Source of the DNA: Neoarius graeffei | Taxonomy: Eukaryota; Chordata; Actinopteri; Siluriformes; Ariidae | Direction: 5' to 3' | Assembly: GCF_027579695.1 (NCBI RefSeq) | Contig: NC_083582.1 | Location: forward strand, 29,970,464 to 30,034,463 | Length of the DNA: 64,000 bases | Shown here: piece by piece, positions 1 through 10,990 of the stretch | Position numbering within the stretch: position 1 is the stretch's first letter | Layout: every line of letters starts with the position of its first letter | Translations under genes and position numbers: made by a program | The notes under the pieces: generated by a model | The model's input: only the letters and a program-made list of their open reading frames with translations | What the model was told of the DNA's origin: nothing | Databases searched by the model: none

Positions 1-16
1 ATTGAAATATATACTG

Positions 17-221
17 CACTGTAAAAAATTATTTGTTGTTTTAACTTTAAAAAGTTAGTACCCGGGCTGCCTTAACGTTTTGAGTTCATTGAAATTCATA
101 TAGTAAATAAAATTGTTCACTTTGTTGTGTTAACTTACTATATTAATTTCAATGAACTCAAAATGTTAAGGCAGCCTGGGTACTAACTTTAAGTTAAAAC
201 AACAAATCATTTTTTACAGTG
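17..221. repeat. Palindromic MITE
   Basis: The left half is repeated as an imperfect reverse complement in the right half. The termini are CACTGTAAAAAAT on the left and its complement on the right. The AT-rich centre has no coding capacity. This is a fold-back miniature DNA transposon of unassigned superfamily, and no convincing target duplication is visible. A similar single terminus occurs near 6280. Confidence 0.7.
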
Positions 222-447
222 TGTAAATACCAAAAAAAAAAAAGTCCTTGGCCTCTAAATTGTTTTTCCAAGATATACAGTATGCTGTCTAATGGAATAA
301 AGAAACCAATATTTAGAGTACATCATTATTAAATTGTAACACTTTTTGTACCCATTATATTAACAATTTTTTTAAATATCTGAACTGTTGAATTGCATTT
401 AAAAGTTGTTCATGAAAATTTCTTCCACATTGCCCTATGCTTTTAAC

Positions 448-1090
448 TAGTGCTGTCAAGCGATTAAAATATTTAATCGCGATTAATCGCAATTTAATCG
501 CACATTTTTGTCACATGAAAAACCATTGTAATTCTCTTATCAGCATAAAAAAGTGAATGGGCTTGCTCACCGTTCGAACTACGGGGGTACACGGGGGATC
601 CAAGATCCCCTGAAACAGACATGAGATCCCTTGAAAACATGATTTGGGAAATGTTGGGGGGTCTCTAAAATATTGGCAAAATGATGTTTATTGACATAGC
701 AATTGTGTGTAACGGGAAGCATTTGCATATCCGAAGTGAGTGCGCGATGGAGAGCCGCGCTCTGAGACAAGCGCAAGCACCCCCAAGGGAAAATAAGGGA
801 CCCCCCCGAAAATATCGGCATAGTTCGAACACTGGTTGTACCAATGTTTTTTTTTTTATTGCAGAGCATAACACGTCTTGTCACAGCCACTGCAAAGTGG
901 GGCTGGAGCCACCGATGGGAAAACGAAACCTAAGCCGAGCACCGTGGCTCTTCGGGGGAGGCCAGAGGACTCTGGCTGTGCGGGGCGTGGCATCATGTCA
1001 CAAAGCGTTAATCTCGCGATAAAAAAAATTATCGCCGTTAAAATTGAGTCAAGTTAACGCGTTAATAACGCGACATTTTTGACAGCACTA
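448..1090. mobile_element. Non-autonomous hAT-type element
   Basis: The termini TAGTGCTGTCAA and TTGACAGCACTA are inverted repeats. They are flanked by a perfect 8-bp direct repeat, CTTTTAAC, at 440-447 and 1091-1098. An 8-bp duplication is diagnostic of hAT transposition. Just inside the left end are ATTTAATCGCGATTAATCG-type repeats common in fish genomes. The interior (562-1000) is GC-richer, has no transposase frame, and is partly palindromic around a GTTCGAAC motif. Confidence 0.85.
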
Positions 1091-1290
1091 CTTTTAACAT
1101 TACTTTTGAGGGGTACCCCCTTTTGATTCTTGGTCCCTTTGGTTTCTACTCTATCAGTCAGCTGGTGTTGACCAAATTAGCCAACAACAGAATCATGAGG
1201 TTTATACTTCTCATCAGTACCGTAAAAAAAAAAAGCCAGATACACCACACATACGTAAATTTGTACTAATGCTTCAGCTGTGGAACCTAA

Positions 1291-1898
1291 GGAACCATGT
1301 AGAACAAGCTATGAAACCAACACATGCATCTTGATACAATATCATTGTAATTTAGCATCTTGTTTATATTATATTATATTATATTATATTATATTATATT
1401 ATATTATATTATATTATATTATATTATATTATATTATATTATTTAAAAAAAAGTTATGCATGTAACCATTGTTCCCTACAATAAGTGGAGGACCACCAGG
1501 GCAGTTTCTTTGGAACAAGTATAGTATTTCCACTGAACACATGGCTGGCCAAGTGCTTCATATGCCAAATTGTACTGCTTAGCACCAAGTCTAGGTTCCA
1601 CTGTGGGACAACAGTTTTGTAGAACTATGTAGAACAGGCTATGAAACCAACACATTTATCTTAATAGAATACAATTGTAATTTAGCATCTTGTTTCTATG
1701 TTTATATTATTTAAAAAAAAAACATAAGGTTATGCATGTAACCACTGCTCTACAATTAAGTGGAGCACTGCCAAGGCAGTTTCCTTTGGAACATGTGTAG
1801 TATTTCAACTGAACACATGGCTGGCCAAGTGGTTCATATGCCAAATTGTACTGCTTAGCACCAAGTCTAGGTTCCACTGTGGGACAACAGTTTTGTAT
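1291..1898. repeat. Tandem duplication of about 280-330 bp
   Basis: Two diverged direct copies lie head to tail at 1291-1620 and 1621-1898. Both contain the landmarks TATGAAACCAACACAT, ATGGCTGGCCAAGTG and GGACAACAGTTTTGTA. Copy 1 is longer because of a pentanucleotide array at 1367-1442. I do not recognise the unit. Confidence 0.8.
1367..1442. repeat. (ATATT)n microsatellite
   Basis: About 15 near-perfect copies of a 5-bp unit lie inside the first copy of the 1291-1898 duplication. The equivalent place in the second copy has only a single TATATT-like remnant. Confidence 0.95.
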
Positions 1899-3510
1899 GA
1901 AGAAGGGAAAAATTACCCACCTTTAAGAAAGGTATTGACCAGCTCATGCATGTCTGTCCCTGTTGTAAAATCAATGCTGCCACATGGACTTTTAAGGTAA
2001 ACCCAGAAAGAGTTGCTTCTAGCCAACTCTACAAAAGCTCCAAAACATTGCTAACGGTGCAAGAGAAGGGGGTCAATACATAGTGTTTCACATCACAGTG
2101 GAAAACTTTCCACTTGTCTGAATATAACTGGGGCATTGATGGAGCATGCACTCTCAGGTGTGTGTTTGACTCCTTTTGAAAATGTCAGTATGCTGCAGTC
2201 TATCCCAGGAACTCATGTGTGGCCTGCTGTGCCACGGTGACCCATCTGGTCCATGACAGAGGGTTCAATCTGGTGAGTAGAATGCATTAGGCCTTTTCAG
2301 TGATGGCAACAACAGGCAACAACACTGAATGCTATTGGTCAGCATTCCCAGTTTTACTACTGGGGTGCTGTTGCCAACACCCTTGCCAGAAAGTCTGTAT
2401 AAGGTGTGTGGCCACTTGCAATTTGCTAGCAGTATACTGCATAATTGAGACACCTCTCTCTTCTATTATAAAGATGCATCTGTTTTTATATATATCATAT
2501 ATTATATATCAAACTGCTAATGCACAGTCTCCTCCTCCACAGTTTGCGTATGAGTAAAATGACCCTTCTCATGATTGACTTTCAGCTTCTACATTTGAGC
2601 TCTGTCTGACTCATTACCTGCAAAGCAGCCAGTCATCCAGAAAGGGGAGTACTAATAGACCCTGGCATTCCAGGGACTTAAAGGCAATTTGCACATATTT
2701 TGTAGACACCTTAGGTAATAAAGCTAACCCAAAGGGAAGGACTGTGTACCTGTACTGTACTATACTGTAATGTACTGTACCATCACTCTGCTTTTGTGGA
2801 AGGGGAGGAATGACCTTTGCTTGGCAGCAGTTAGAATGTGAAAATACAGATGTGTCTCTTATTGAATGGCAGTAGTTTTAAGAAGACATTAATGTCTCTC
2901 ATATTTAAAATGGAAAATATTTAAAAAATACACCAGCCATATCCACAGTCAGAAAAGCCAATTGGCTTGGGTCTTGCAACTCTCTGTCATAGATCTCTGT
3001 TTTTGATGGGGGTTGATGGTAAAATTGTAAACAGTACCCTGCATGTAAAACACCTCAATGAATGTTCCAGTCCAGGAGTGTTTGTTCCATAGAATTTTTC
3101 TGCTCATTATTTCTTTTGTTGTGAGCATGAGCTCCTTTAGGGCCAGGACTAAATGAGTCATTCTATTCAAGATACATTTTACACTATGCAAGTATATAAC
3201 GTGTTTTTTGTTTTTTTTTTAAACAGTGTGTCAGCTCTCATATATGGGTTGTGGGAAGTGTTAATTTTTAAGGCTTTATCAGTCTTTGCCACTAATAAGG
3301 TCACTGGTGTTTCTAAAAGATGCATTAATCTCAAGCCTAGGGCTTCTGCATCTGCAGTGCAGCCAATATGCATGTACTTTTATCAGGTAATAGCTTTAAT
3401 GTGCTCTTAAACACATATACGAGCTCATTAAATAGTATGTTGTGGATTAGCCCAGTTATTTGCTTGGGTGGATATACGATGTAATGGATTAAATAACCAT
3501 TATGTTGGTC
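1899..3510. other. Unassigned intergenic sequence
   Basis: AT-rich sequence with only short, unconvincing reading frames. A short TACTGTA-rich stretch lies near 2750-2785. I see no protein family, RNA gene or clear repeat boundary. Confidence 0.5.
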
Positions 3511-3511
3511 T

Positions 3512-4007
3512 GAGTAGTATTGTAGTCAAGACCACCGAAACCAAGCTCAAGTCATGACCAAGACCAGAGCATATTGAGACAAAGACAAGATCAAGACTCT
3601 GAGGGACTGAGACCAAGTCAAGATCAAGACAAAGGCAGGGTGAGAAGTCAAGACAAAGACAAGACTAGTGCATGTGAAAGGGGGCAGGGAGGGGTGACGG
3701 CCATTAATAGTAACAAAAATTTCAACTTAGCAATGAGTCATGTTATCGGTTGCATTTGAAGCAGGAACTTTTACATCCCATCACATTAGTGATGTTAATA
3801 AATAAATCAGACAATGCACAGGCAATTTAGTGAGATGTTTGGAATTGTGGTCTTGACTGCTCTTAAAATAAAATCCAGAGTCCTGTATGTCTGAGACATA
3901 GACAAGACAGAGTAAAAATATGGTTGATTCCAAGACTAGACTGAAACCTTTAAAAAGTGGTCTCAAGGCTGCTTCAAGACCAAGACTGATCTCAAGTACT
4001 ACAACTG
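3512..4007. repeat. AAGAC-rich fold-back repeat
   Basis: The two ends are purine-rich, low-complexity runs built on GTCAAGACCAAGAC-type units at 3520-3680 and 3845-3990. The outer edges, AGTATTGTAGT and AGTACTACAACT, are roughly complementary. This is a common teleost design, a MITE whose arms became GTCTTGG-like arrays. No target duplication could be fixed. Confidence 0.5.
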
Positions 4008-4599
4008 GAAGGCTAAGGATGTGCAAAGTGAACCTTACCACCAGTCTACAGCATGTTCACTAGCACTGCTGTGCTGTACAGTGGTGCTTGAAAATGTATG
4101 AACCCTTTATAATTTTCAATATTTCTGCATAAATATGACCTAAAACAAACAAATGAGACAAAAATGTTACACTTGGTCATTTATTTATTGAGGAAAATGA
4201 TCCAATATTACATACTGTATCTGTGAGTGGCAAAAGTATGTGAACCTCTAGGATTAGCAGTTAATTTGAAGGTGAAATTAGAGTCAGGTGTTTTCAATCA
4301 ATGGGATGACAACCAGATGTGAGTGGGCACCCTGTTTTATTTAAAGAACAGGGATCTATCAAAGTCTGATCTTCACAGCACATGTTTGTGGAAGTGTATC
4401 ATGGCATGAACAAAGGAGATTTCTGAGGACCTCAGAGAAAGCGTTGTTGATGCTCATCAGGCTGGAAAAGTTTACAAAACCATCTCTAAAGAGTTTGGAC
4501 TCCACCAATCCACAGTCAGACAGATTGTGTACAAATGAAGGAAATTCAAGACCATTGTTACCCTCCCCAGGAGTGGTTGACCAACAAAGATCACTCTAA

Positions 4600-5290
4600 G
4601 GCTACGTTTACATTATGTCGAATCAGCGGATCATCAGATTAACGTTCTTAAAATGATTCGCGTTTACACTAAAACCGTTAGCCGTGCACACAGCAACACC
4701 AATACACGGATACGCTCGGCTCCGCAGGCATCCTGCGCTCCAAATCACTCCGCCCTGAACAGCGAGTGCCCTCTGGAGGGTGCACACTCCAGCCCTGTGC
4801 AGCTCACAGAGCATGTGAGTGAAGTGCACAAGCCACGATTCGGGACTGAGCCGCTGTGTGTGTGATCCCAGCGCATATCACTTACTACTTGCAAGTGGAA
4901 GGATGGCAAGCCTAAAGACAATCATAACTACACAATGGGCAGTATTTGCATCAGTATTTGCAGTATTTTCATACTTTTATACTCTTTAATGAAAGGTGAT
5001 ACAAGGCGGAAGTCCGCGCCGTTTTTCAGCAGTCGCATCACATGACCAACGCCAGCGAATCAGGAAGGTGGATGTCACAGTGACGTTGTCCAATGACAAC
5101 GCCAGCTAGAGCTCAGCACAGCGTATTTGCGTATCTCAATGTTTACACAGCACCGGACCAGATACGATCTAGATTGAATACGTGGACGCTGGCGGATTCC
5201 CGTTTCCCGGCTTTTCCAGGTGGTTTAATGTAAACGGACAGTGCATCCGCGAAGAAAACGAGACAGATACGGTCTAATGTAAACGTAGCC
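4600..5290. mobile_element. PIF/Harbinger-like MITE, copy 1
   Basis: A perfect 16-bp terminal inverted repeat, GGCTACGTTTACATTA, is flanked by the 3-bp duplication TAA at 4597-4599 and 5291-5293. TAA/TTA targets are the PIF/Harbinger signature. The element is 691 bp without transposase and is GC-rich in the middle. It interrupts the Tc1 transposase frame exactly at the target triplet. A related copy in reverse orientation lies at 62642-63355. Confidence 0.85.
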
Positions 5291-5293
5291 TAA

Positions 5294-5632
5294 GAGCAAG
5301 GCGTGTAATAGTCGGCGAGGTCACAAAGAAACCCAGGGTAACTTCTAAGCAACTGAAGGCCTCTCACACATTGGTTAATGTTCATGAGTCCACCATCAGG
5401 AGAACACTGAACAACAATGGTGTGCATGGCAGGGTTGCAAGGAGAAAGCCACTACTCTCCAAAAAGAACATTGCTGCTCACCTGCAGTTTGCTAAAGATC
5501 ACATGGACAAGCCAGAAGGCTTTTGGAAAAATGTTTTATGGACAGATGAGACCAAAATAGAACTTTTTGGTTTCAATGAGAAGCATTATGTTTGGAGAAA
5601 GGAAAACACTGCATTCCAGCATAAGAACCTTA
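5294..5632 (+). pseudogene. Tc1 transposase middle fragment (family A)
   Basis: An open stretch encodes the end of the helix-turn-helix region and the first part of the DDE catalytic domain. Readable motifs are [38 protein letters not shown] (first catalytic Asp in DET) and YVWRKEN. It is cut at 5632 by the next insertion and resumes at 7206. It has no independent function. Confidence 0.85.
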
Positions 5633-7202
5633 AGCCTTACTCACAACCTGCCGTACGTGCTGCTACAGGTGGTCTACAGTAAAAAATTTGGCAAAACTGT
5701 GCTTGAGACTTGTATGACACTTGCATGTGTTCAGCGCCGTAGAAGGTTGCAGACTGCCCGTGGAGACTTTTGGTCCTGCACATGCAAATTCTACAGGTCT
5801 TGCGACAAATCAAGAATGCATACACTACGTACAGGACCCATATTCCTTTTGTGCACCTGAACCAAGTCAGCTGCACGGCTAGTAGGGGCTTTTTGCGATG
5901 ACAGTAAGACTCATGAGTGACGCACGGTCATTGTATGAGTGACGTGCTCAAAAGTACTACACAAGTATTCCACACTTGCTATTTGTGTGGTGCGCAAGAC
6001 AAAAGTGCATCTCACTTTCTACCCCTATGTGTGGTGTGCATGCAGCGCATGTGACCTGCACACAGCGCACGTGACCTATACACAGCACACGACATGAGGG
6101 GCAAGACTATATATATATATATTGGGGGAGGAACCAAGGAACTGATCATGTAGCGTGTAGCATTGTAGAAGGGAAGAAGACCACCTCATTTGCTGTTTTT
6201 ATTTGAGTATATGTTTAATTTACCATGTAGATGTCAAATAATAAAACATGAGTATAAGGGAATAATGGATTTTATTACACTGTAAAAAATCCCAACTAAA
6301 TAGCCCAACAGTTTGAGCACTGAAACACACTTTGACTCCGAGCTACTGTCCTGCTCCTGCTGAGTATCAGGATGTTCTTGTCCTTATCACTGAGCATGGC
6401 ACAATGGCCTGATAGTGATGATGAGATTGCAATGTCCTCACTTCTGGGCATCGTTAGCTGAAACATACATGAAAATCAGCATATATAATATTAATTACAT
6501 AAGCATATAGATACTAAAATGAATGTTTAATGCATGTGTATTTACCTGTGGAAATACCTCTGGTGGGGTGCTGTGCCTTCTGCTGGCTTGAAGGCATACT
6601 TCTCCCTGTCCGTGCAGGGCTCGCCGGTGCTGCTACCATCATCATCAAATTCTTCCTCCTCCTCCCCCTCTGCTGTTTCAGGCTGGGTTACTTCACTTTT
6701 GCTCACTTCTTCTTGGGTCCCATTTTCTAAACTTTAAACTGAAATTTTTTTAATTTTTCCCACAAAGTATCCAATGTTCTTCAGCCGAAAGACAGATGCA
6801 GAATGCTGCAGACACGCGGGTTTTATACTCACTCCTGGCTTGCATCACACGCAAGTTATGAGTGATTGTAACGTGCTAATCACATGCATCACACATGCTT
6901 CACAAGAGTGGCCTGAACTCGTAGCACAGGAAACTGGTAAAATGCAAGTCTCACACACTCCACACTCACTGAACACACACTGATCACGTGCATCAGATAT
7001 ACGCTTTCCACGGGCTAACGGCGCAATTTTTCCCATGCCTCGAGGAAATCAGGTGTGGAACCTGTACTTGACAAGTACTTTGCCTGCACTCCTCCCCCAA
7101 ACTTCCCCCGGGTTCACCGTGACCCTGCGGCACGGCTGCGAGCTACCAAACCCTGCAACCCGTGCGTGTCCAAAACACTTACGGCAGGTTGTGAGTGAGG
7201 CT
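5633..7202. mobile_element. PIF/Harbinger-like element, 1.57 kb
   Basis: The terminal inverted repeat is AGCCTYACTCACAACCTGCC and extends to about 25 bp. It is flanked by the duplication TTA at 5630-5632 and 7203-7205. The flanking Tc1 coding sequence rejoins cleanly once the element and one TTA are removed. No DDE transposase is readable inside. A possible acidic exon on the minus strand (6553-6727) may be a leftover of the family's second protein or captured host sequence. Confidence 0.85.
6553..6727 (-). other. Possible relict acidic exon in the Harbinger-like element
   Basis: On the minus strand about 58 codons stay open: SLENGTQEE, then TAEGEEEEEFDDD, ending in HQRYFH. The open run meets a GTAAAT splice-donor-like sequence. 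About 80 bases further on is a TTTCAG acceptor-like site and another short open stretch. It could be a remnant of a Myb/SANT-type partner protein of Harbinger elements or chance. I do not recognise the sequence. Confidence 0.25.
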
Positions 7203-7364
7203 TTATCCCATCTGTGAAACGTGGTGGTGGTGGTAGTATCATGATTTGGACCTGTTTTGCTGCATCTGGGCCAGGATGGCTTGCCATCACTGATGGAATA
7301 ATGAATTCTGAATTATACCAGCAAATTCTAAAGGAAAATGTCAGGACATCTGTCCATAAACTTA

Positions 7365-8321
7365 GGCTACATCCACACGACAACAGCAACGAGTTTTTTT
7401 TTTTAAATATCACGTCCACATGTGCAACGGATCAGTAAAATATCAGGTACATATGGCAACGCAACGCTTGCTGAAAACGATGCAATACACATGCCACACC
7501 TCTACGTGCGCTGTAAGATGGTCCCATCGGAGACACGAGAACAATAGAAGAAGTAGACGCATGTGCATAAACCCCTTCTTCTGTAGCATCAGCCACATAA
7601 AGTTTTGATTATTAATCAGTAGCGTAAAATGAAAGACGCGGAAAGAGGAATGAACGGGGGTAGATGGAAGCCGGTACGCCAACATTCTGATATCCTCCAG
7701 AATTCTTTAATGGTCCGGAATAAATTGAATGCTACACGTTGATGGATTACTTTGTTCTTCTACGCCCTTTTTGAGGAATGTATTGTCGGACTTAAACCAA
7801 CATCTGAAGAGGTGAGATCGCGCCTTTTTTTTTTTCCTATTTTTACTGGTGGGATTGTTTTTGTTTTTGGAAAGCGCACGGACGGTGCGCGGTTTGGTAC
7901 TGCTTCCGCAGTGTTTGAACTAAAGACTCTGCCCTAAGGGCTATTCTCTCACTCTCTCTCTCTCTCCCTCTCTCTCACTTTGCACCATTACACAATAAAT
8001 ATTCACAGTGAAAATATTTTGTAAGCGCGTTTCATGAACCAAGTTATAGGATTTGTTGACAACTCGCATCGAGTTCGTTACACTTCTACCCGGCGTGAAG
8101 CACTGACAGTCATGTGGTTGTGACATCATCATAAACAAATCTGTTCTACTCATCCAGACGACTTCGCAACGGCGCCATTGCCAGATTTTTCCACTCTGGA
8201 ACCCGTTCTCAAAAGATTTCGTTTTGGGGCACCCAAAACGCCGGTGCCGTGTGGACGCCAGGCCGAAACAATAAACAATTTTATCGGATTCACCTGAATC
8301 CGTTGCCGTGTGGACAGGGCC
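7365..8321. mobile_element. MITE with TTA target duplication
   Basis: The ends share GGC...TCCACACG.CAAC in inverted orientation and are flanked by TTA at 7362-7364 and 8322-8324. The element is 957 bp and contains a CT-rich run near 7950-7978. It has no transposase frame. The TWA-type target suggests PIF/Harbinger, but the imperfect termini make the superfamily less certain. It is the third insertion into the same Tc1 copy. Confidence 0.75.
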
Positions 8322-8344
8322 TTAATCTCGAGAGAAAGTAGGTC

Positions 8345-8647
8345 ATGCAGCAAGACAACGACCCTAAGCACACAAGTCGTTCTACCAAAGAATGGTTAAA
8401 GAAGAATAAAGTTAATGTTTTGGAATGGCCAAGTCAAAGTCCTGACCTTAATCCAATCGAAATGTTGTGGAAAGACCTGAAGCGAGCAGTTCATGTGAGG
8501 AAACCCACCAACATCCCAGAGTTGGAGCTGTTCTGTATGGAGGAATGGGCTAAAATTCCTCCAAGTCGGTGTGCAGGACTGATCAACAGTTACCGCAAAC
8601 GTTTAGTTGCAGTTATTGCTGCACAAGGGGGTCACACCAGATACTGA
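8345..8647 (+). pseudogene. Tc1 transposase C-terminal fragment (family A)
   Basis: A 100-codon open stretch runs from [11 protein letters not shown] (second catalytic Asp in QQDNDPKH) through [15 protein letters not shown] (catalytic Glu) to the usual end GGHTRY. It is the best-preserved part of this Tc1 copy. The rest of the gene is separated by insertions and contains stops. Confidence 0.9.
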
Positions 8648-8869
8648 AAGCAAAGGTTCACATACTTTTGCCACTCACACATATGTAATATTGGATCATT
8701 TTCCTCAATAAATAAATGGCCAATTATAATATTTTTGTCTCATTTGTTTAACAGGGTTCTCTTTATCTACTTTTAGGGCTTGTGTGAAAATCTGATGATG
8801 TTTTAGGTCATATTTATGAAGAAATATAGAAAATTCTAAAGGGTTCTCAAACTTTCAAGCACCACTGTA

Positions 8870-9488
8870 CATTACCTTCTGATCTTCAGCAATCTTTGCC
8901 ATAAGATTAAAGATTGCAACACAGCCATTGTAAGTATGTCATGGATTTTCAATGTATGTGAGCTCCTCAGAGCTCTGTACTTTGGTGCTGTTATGTTTCT
9001 TCTCTTTCATGCTGTATTCCTAAACAAAGTAAAGGCACTCACTGTTCCTCTTCATGGATCAGCTAAACCTTCTGCCTGTTTCTCTTCCTGCCCTGGCAAC
9101 ATTGTGAAGGAGCTTAATTTTTTCCTTGTGGGCTCTGTAATCATGTCTGCTGCTAGTTTCATTCCCTGTGGTAACACAGCATCAGAGGAAGGTAAAGAAT
9201 AGTCATCAGGATTCCATACCCTGCATGTCATACAACACTATCAGTATTATGTTGCAGATTGGGCAAGGCTCTGTAAGTTTTTGTCAAAGTTGACTCCAGT
9301 ACCAAATAATTTTTACACTGGTCGTGTGCGTCATCCAATTCCATTGAGACCTGTCAAAACAACTAGCTCTCTATCCTGCTTTGAAATAGTTGTTAAAACT
9401 ATATTAAACTAATAATATTAAAATATTAAAATTGCTATCACCCAAGGTGCACTTCAATGCACTCTGACAGTGAATATTTAACAATAAT
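8870..9488. other. Unassigned sequence
   Basis: An 88-codon frame at 8936-9202 is open, but it shows no recognisable motif, splice context or homologue I can name. I treat it as chance. No repeat termini are visible. Confidence 0.4.
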
Positions 9489-9501
9489 AAGATGAGTATT
9501 A

Positions 9502-9872
9502 GGCAGCATGGTGATGTAGTGGTTAGCACTGTCGCCTCACAGCAAGAAGGTCCTGGGTTCGAGCCCAGCAGCCGATGAGGGCCTTTCTGTGTGGAGTTTG
9601 CACGCTCTCCTCGTGTCCGCGTGGGTTTCCTCCAGGTGCTCCAGTTTCCCCCACAGTCCAAAGGCATGCAGGTTAGGCTAATTGGTGGCTCAAAATTGAC
9701 CGTAGGTGTGAGTGTGAATGGTTGTCTGTGTCTGTGTGTCAGCCCTGCGATGACCTGGTGACTTGTTCAGGGTGTACCCTGCCTCTCACCCATAGTCAGC
9801 TGGGATAGACTCCAGCTTGCCTGCAACCCTGTAGGACAGGATAAGTGGATACAGGTAATGGATGGATGGAGA
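9502..9872 (+). repeat. tRNA-derived SINE (mermaid/DANA-like), GGATGG-tail subfamily
   Basis: The 5' part carries Pol III promoter-like boxes (GTAGTGGTTAGCACTG as A box, GGGTTCGAGCC as B box). The body contains TGTGTGGAGTTTGCA and GTCAGCTGGGATAG, and the tail is GGATGGATGG. It is flanked by the 13-bp duplication AAGATGAGTATTA at 9489-9501 and 9873-9885. Confidence 0.88.
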
Positions 9873-10483
9873 GAAGATGAGTATTAGGATGGCACAGTGG
9901 TGTAGTAGTTAGCCCTGTCGCCTCACAGCAAGAAGGTCCTGGGTTTGAGTCCAGCAGCCGACGAGGGCCTTTCTGTGTGGAGTTTGCATGTTTTCCCCGT
10001 GTCTGCATGAGTTTCCTCTGGGTGCTCCAGTTTCCCCCACAGTTCAAAGACATGCAGGTAAGGCTAATTGATGGCTCTAAATTGACCATAGGTTTGAGTG
10101 TGAATGGTTGTCTTTGTCTATCAGTGCGTTTACATGCACATAGAGAGAATCGAATTTCTGCCATTGCTCGACTGAAATCGAAGTTCAAAATGCCATGTAT
10201 ACACCTTAATTCGGCTGAAATTGAACCGAACTTGATTTCTCGGAATCGAGCTACACGACCTAGATTATGCGATTTCTGCCGAGCTACTTAGTGCATGTAT
10301 ACCCTATTGAGCTACGTATTCGAGCTACTTACTTCAGCACTGCCCCTTCCGGAAGTGACGAGTGACGAGACCACAAGCGGGAAACACAACAGCCTCGGTC
10401 GGCATGACAATGAATCATGACAACGGCATGAATCTTTTCTTTTTGTGGCATTGTTTGCACTGTTAAAATTTAGCTCACTTACT

Positions 10484-10837
10484 CATCTCATCTCATTATC
10501 TCTAGCCGCTTTATCCTTCTACAGGGTCGCAGGCAAGCTGGAGCCTATCCCAGCTGACTACGGGCGAAAGGCGGGGTACACCCTGGACAAGTCGCCAGGT
10601 AATCACAGGGCCGACACATAGACACGGACAACCATTCACACTCACATTCACACCTACGGTCAAATTAGAGTCACCAGTTAACCTAACCTGCATGTTTTTG
10701 GACTGTGGGGGAAACCGGAGCACCCGGAGGAAACCCACACGGACACGGGGAGAACATGCAAACTCCACACAGAAAGGCCCTTGCCGGCCCCGGGGCTCAA
10801 ACCCAGGACCTTCTTGCTGTGAGGCGACAGCGCTAAC
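10484..10837 (-). repeat. SINE, GAGAT-tail (young) subfamily, minus strand
   Basis: The full-length SINE is in reverse orientation, with its tail reading CTCATCTCATCTCATT on the + strand. It is flanked by the 13-bp duplication TAGCTCACTTACT at 10471-10483 and 10838-10850. It is inserted in the DNA element 10122-11558 and is therefore the youngest of three nested insertions here. Confidence 0.9.
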
Positions 10838-10919
10838 TAGCTCACTTACTGTATCACCAAATACATCTGTACAGCTGTTGCATAGCTGTGAATTGTGTAC
10901 ATAAACAAGTCATTGTATT

Positions 10920-10986
<67 letters not shown>
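10920..10986. repeat. (GT)n(AT)n microsatellite
   Basis: An uninterrupted GT run passes directly into an AT run, inside the DNA element 10122-11558. Confidence 0.95.

Positions 10987-10990
<4 letters not shown>

Larger units (their letters stand above)
4079..8867 (+). mobile_element. Tc1/mariner element, family A copy 1, with three nested insertions
   Basis: The termini CAGTGGTGCTTGAAA and TTTCAAGCACCACTG are inverted repeats flanked by TA at 4077-4078 and 8868-8869. With the insertions at 4600-5290, 5633-7202 and 7365-8321 removed, the element is about 1.56 kb, the normal Tc1 length. The transposase pieces are in order: paired-like DNA-binding domain (about 4400-4596), middle with WTDETK (5294-5629), and GGGSIMIW to the C-terminus (7206-8647). 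The copy is dead, with CpG-type stops near codon 3 and in the DNA-binding domain. A better-preserved copy is at 40769-42351. Confidence 0.93.

Noticed and set aside
681-1022. 113-codon frame in the first hAT MITE
   Set aside because: It lies wholly inside a non-autonomous element, is low in hydrophobic core, has no motif, and is overlapped by equally long frames on the other strand.
2265-2557. Short frames on both strands near 2.3-2.5 kb
   Set aside because: Under 90 codons, no splice context, no recognisable motif; consistent with chance.
8936-9202. 88-codon frame with hydrophobic segments
   Set aside because: I could not link it to any family, and no exon signals or repeats support it.
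9404-10188. Several 80-130 codon frames on the minus strand (GGNWSTWRKPTRTRGE type)
   Set aside because: These are translations of SINE sequence and recur at every SINE copy (for example 10692, 12749, 13241, 39642, 55470).
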